A stretch of 6,191 nt of DNA from Candidatus Cloacimonadota bacterium (GTDB lineage: Bacteria; Cloacimonadota; Cloacimonadia; Cloacimonadales; TCS61). The notes under the pieces are model-generated. The model was not told where the DNA came from, searched no databases, and saw only the letters and a program-made list of their open reading frames with translations. The stretch spans positions 1 through 6,191 of the forward strand of contig JAGGWC010000104.1 of NCBI GenBank assembly GCA_021157645.1, given 5' to 3'. Shown one piece after another: positions 5,788 through 6,191 of this stretch; positions within the stretch are counted from its first letter, which is position 1; every line of letters begins with the position of its first letter. A program made the translations under genes and the position numbers.

Positions 5788-6191
5788 ATGAAAAAAATTA
5801 TAACTGCATTATGTTTGGTGTTTATAGCTGTTAATTTAGCAGCATTTTTCGATGATTACGAACCTTCCCCACGAGCCAGAGCAATGGGTGGTGCTTTCTA
5901 TTCAATTAGTAATGATGCCAATGCTGTCTTCTACAATCCAGCAGGATTGAAAAGTGCGGAAAATAGTATCATTATCGGATATTCGAGTTTGTTCGGTAAT
6001 GATTTTCAGATACTCAATACAGTTGCTTTTTCTATGCAGCTGCCCCGCAAATTCGGTACCTTAGGAATTGGCTTGCAATCGATGGATGTTGATTTCCAGG
6101 ATGTGAATCTATTGAGCGAGAAAATTTATGCATTATCACACTCATTTAATATCCTCAACGATATACATTCGAATCTGGATATCGGCTATAC
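5788..6191 (+). CDS. PorV/PorQ-family outer-membrane beta-barrel protein, partial (N-terminus only)
   Basis: 134 codons are visible before the right edge. The protein begins with a Sec signal peptide (KK at 2-3, hydrophobic 4-17, cleavage near AA at 18-19). Next comes the family signature PRARAMGGAFYSISNDANAVFYNPAGL (28-54), which marks PorV/PorQ and FadL-like beta-barrels with an N-terminal plug region. After that are alternating beta-strand segments such as SIIIGYSS and GTLGIGLQSMDVDF. PorV is an outer-membrane component of the type IX secretion system in Bacteroidota, but many family members in other phyla have no known role, so no symbol is given. The ATG is supported by a strong GGGAGAGG (5774-5781) 6 bases upstream. 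It follows the FlgD-domain exported protein by 15 bases, probably as part of the same operon. Confidence 0.86.
   Translation, partial: MKKIITALCLVFIAVNLAAFFDDYEPSPRARAMGGAFYSISNDANAVFYNPAGLKSAENSIIIGYSSLFGNDFQILNTVAFSMQLPRKFGTLGIGLQSMDVDFQDVNLLSEKIYALSHSFNILNDIHSNLDIGY

Larger units (their letters stand above)
1924..6191 (+). other. Probable seven-gene operon: salvage, regulation, lipoprotein maturation, envelope
   Basis: Consecutive plus-strand genes are spaced -4, +10, +14, -1, -4 and +15 bases. No hairpin with a T-run is apparent in any junction, and two junctions are ATGA overlaps. Co-transcription from the region upstream of tdk is the simplest reading, although internal promoters inside coding sequences cannot be ruled out. 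The downstream end lies outside the window. Confidence 0.75.

Overview
The window reads as an ordinary chromosomal segment of an AT-rich, didermic (two-membrane) anaerobe. Evidence for an outer membrane is a PorV/PorQ-like beta-barrel gene at the right edge, and a FlgD-like immunoglobulin C-terminal domain on the exported protein beside it. That combination, with a butyrate kinase, a clostripain-type lipoprotein and a TraR/DksA-lspA neighbour pair, fits the Fibrobacterota-Chlorobiota-Bacteroidota (FCB) side of the bacterial tree, possibly a Cloacimonadota-like lineage. The phylum is inferred from gene content only; there is no rRNA or other marker to settle it.

Layout. On the minus strand, butyrate kinase (1657 to 581) is followed after 15 bases by the N-terminal 188 codons of a clostripain-family (peptidase C11) lipoprotein that runs off the left edge. 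A 266-base divergent intergenic region (1658-1923) separates this pair from a plus-strand run of seven genes: thymidine kinase, a YggT-family membrane protein, purine nucleoside phosphorylase, a TraR/DksA-type zinc-finger protein, signal peptidase II, an exported multidomain protein with a FlgD-like C-terminus, and a PorV/PorQ-family outer-membrane protein cut by the right edge. Neighbours in this run overlap (by 4, 1 and 4 bases) or lie 10 to 15 bases apart, and I see no terminator between them, so they are very probably one transcription unit.

How the genes work together. Two enzymes serve nucleoside salvage (thymidine phosphorylation and purine nucleoside phosphorolysis). The TraR/DksA-like protein may tune transcription. 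LspA matures lipoproteins, plausibly including the divergently encoded C11 peptidase, which has a lipobox. The last two genes are envelope components. On the other side, butyrate kinase makes ATP from butyryl phosphate in fermentation, with no phosphotransbutyrylase gene beside it in the window.

Most of the window is housekeeping. The parts least explained by known families are the exported protein at 4492-5772 with its PorV-like neighbour, and a repeated AATGACAA word in the divergent intergenic region. I found no CRISPR array, RNA gene, insertion sequence, pseudogene or clearly new system.
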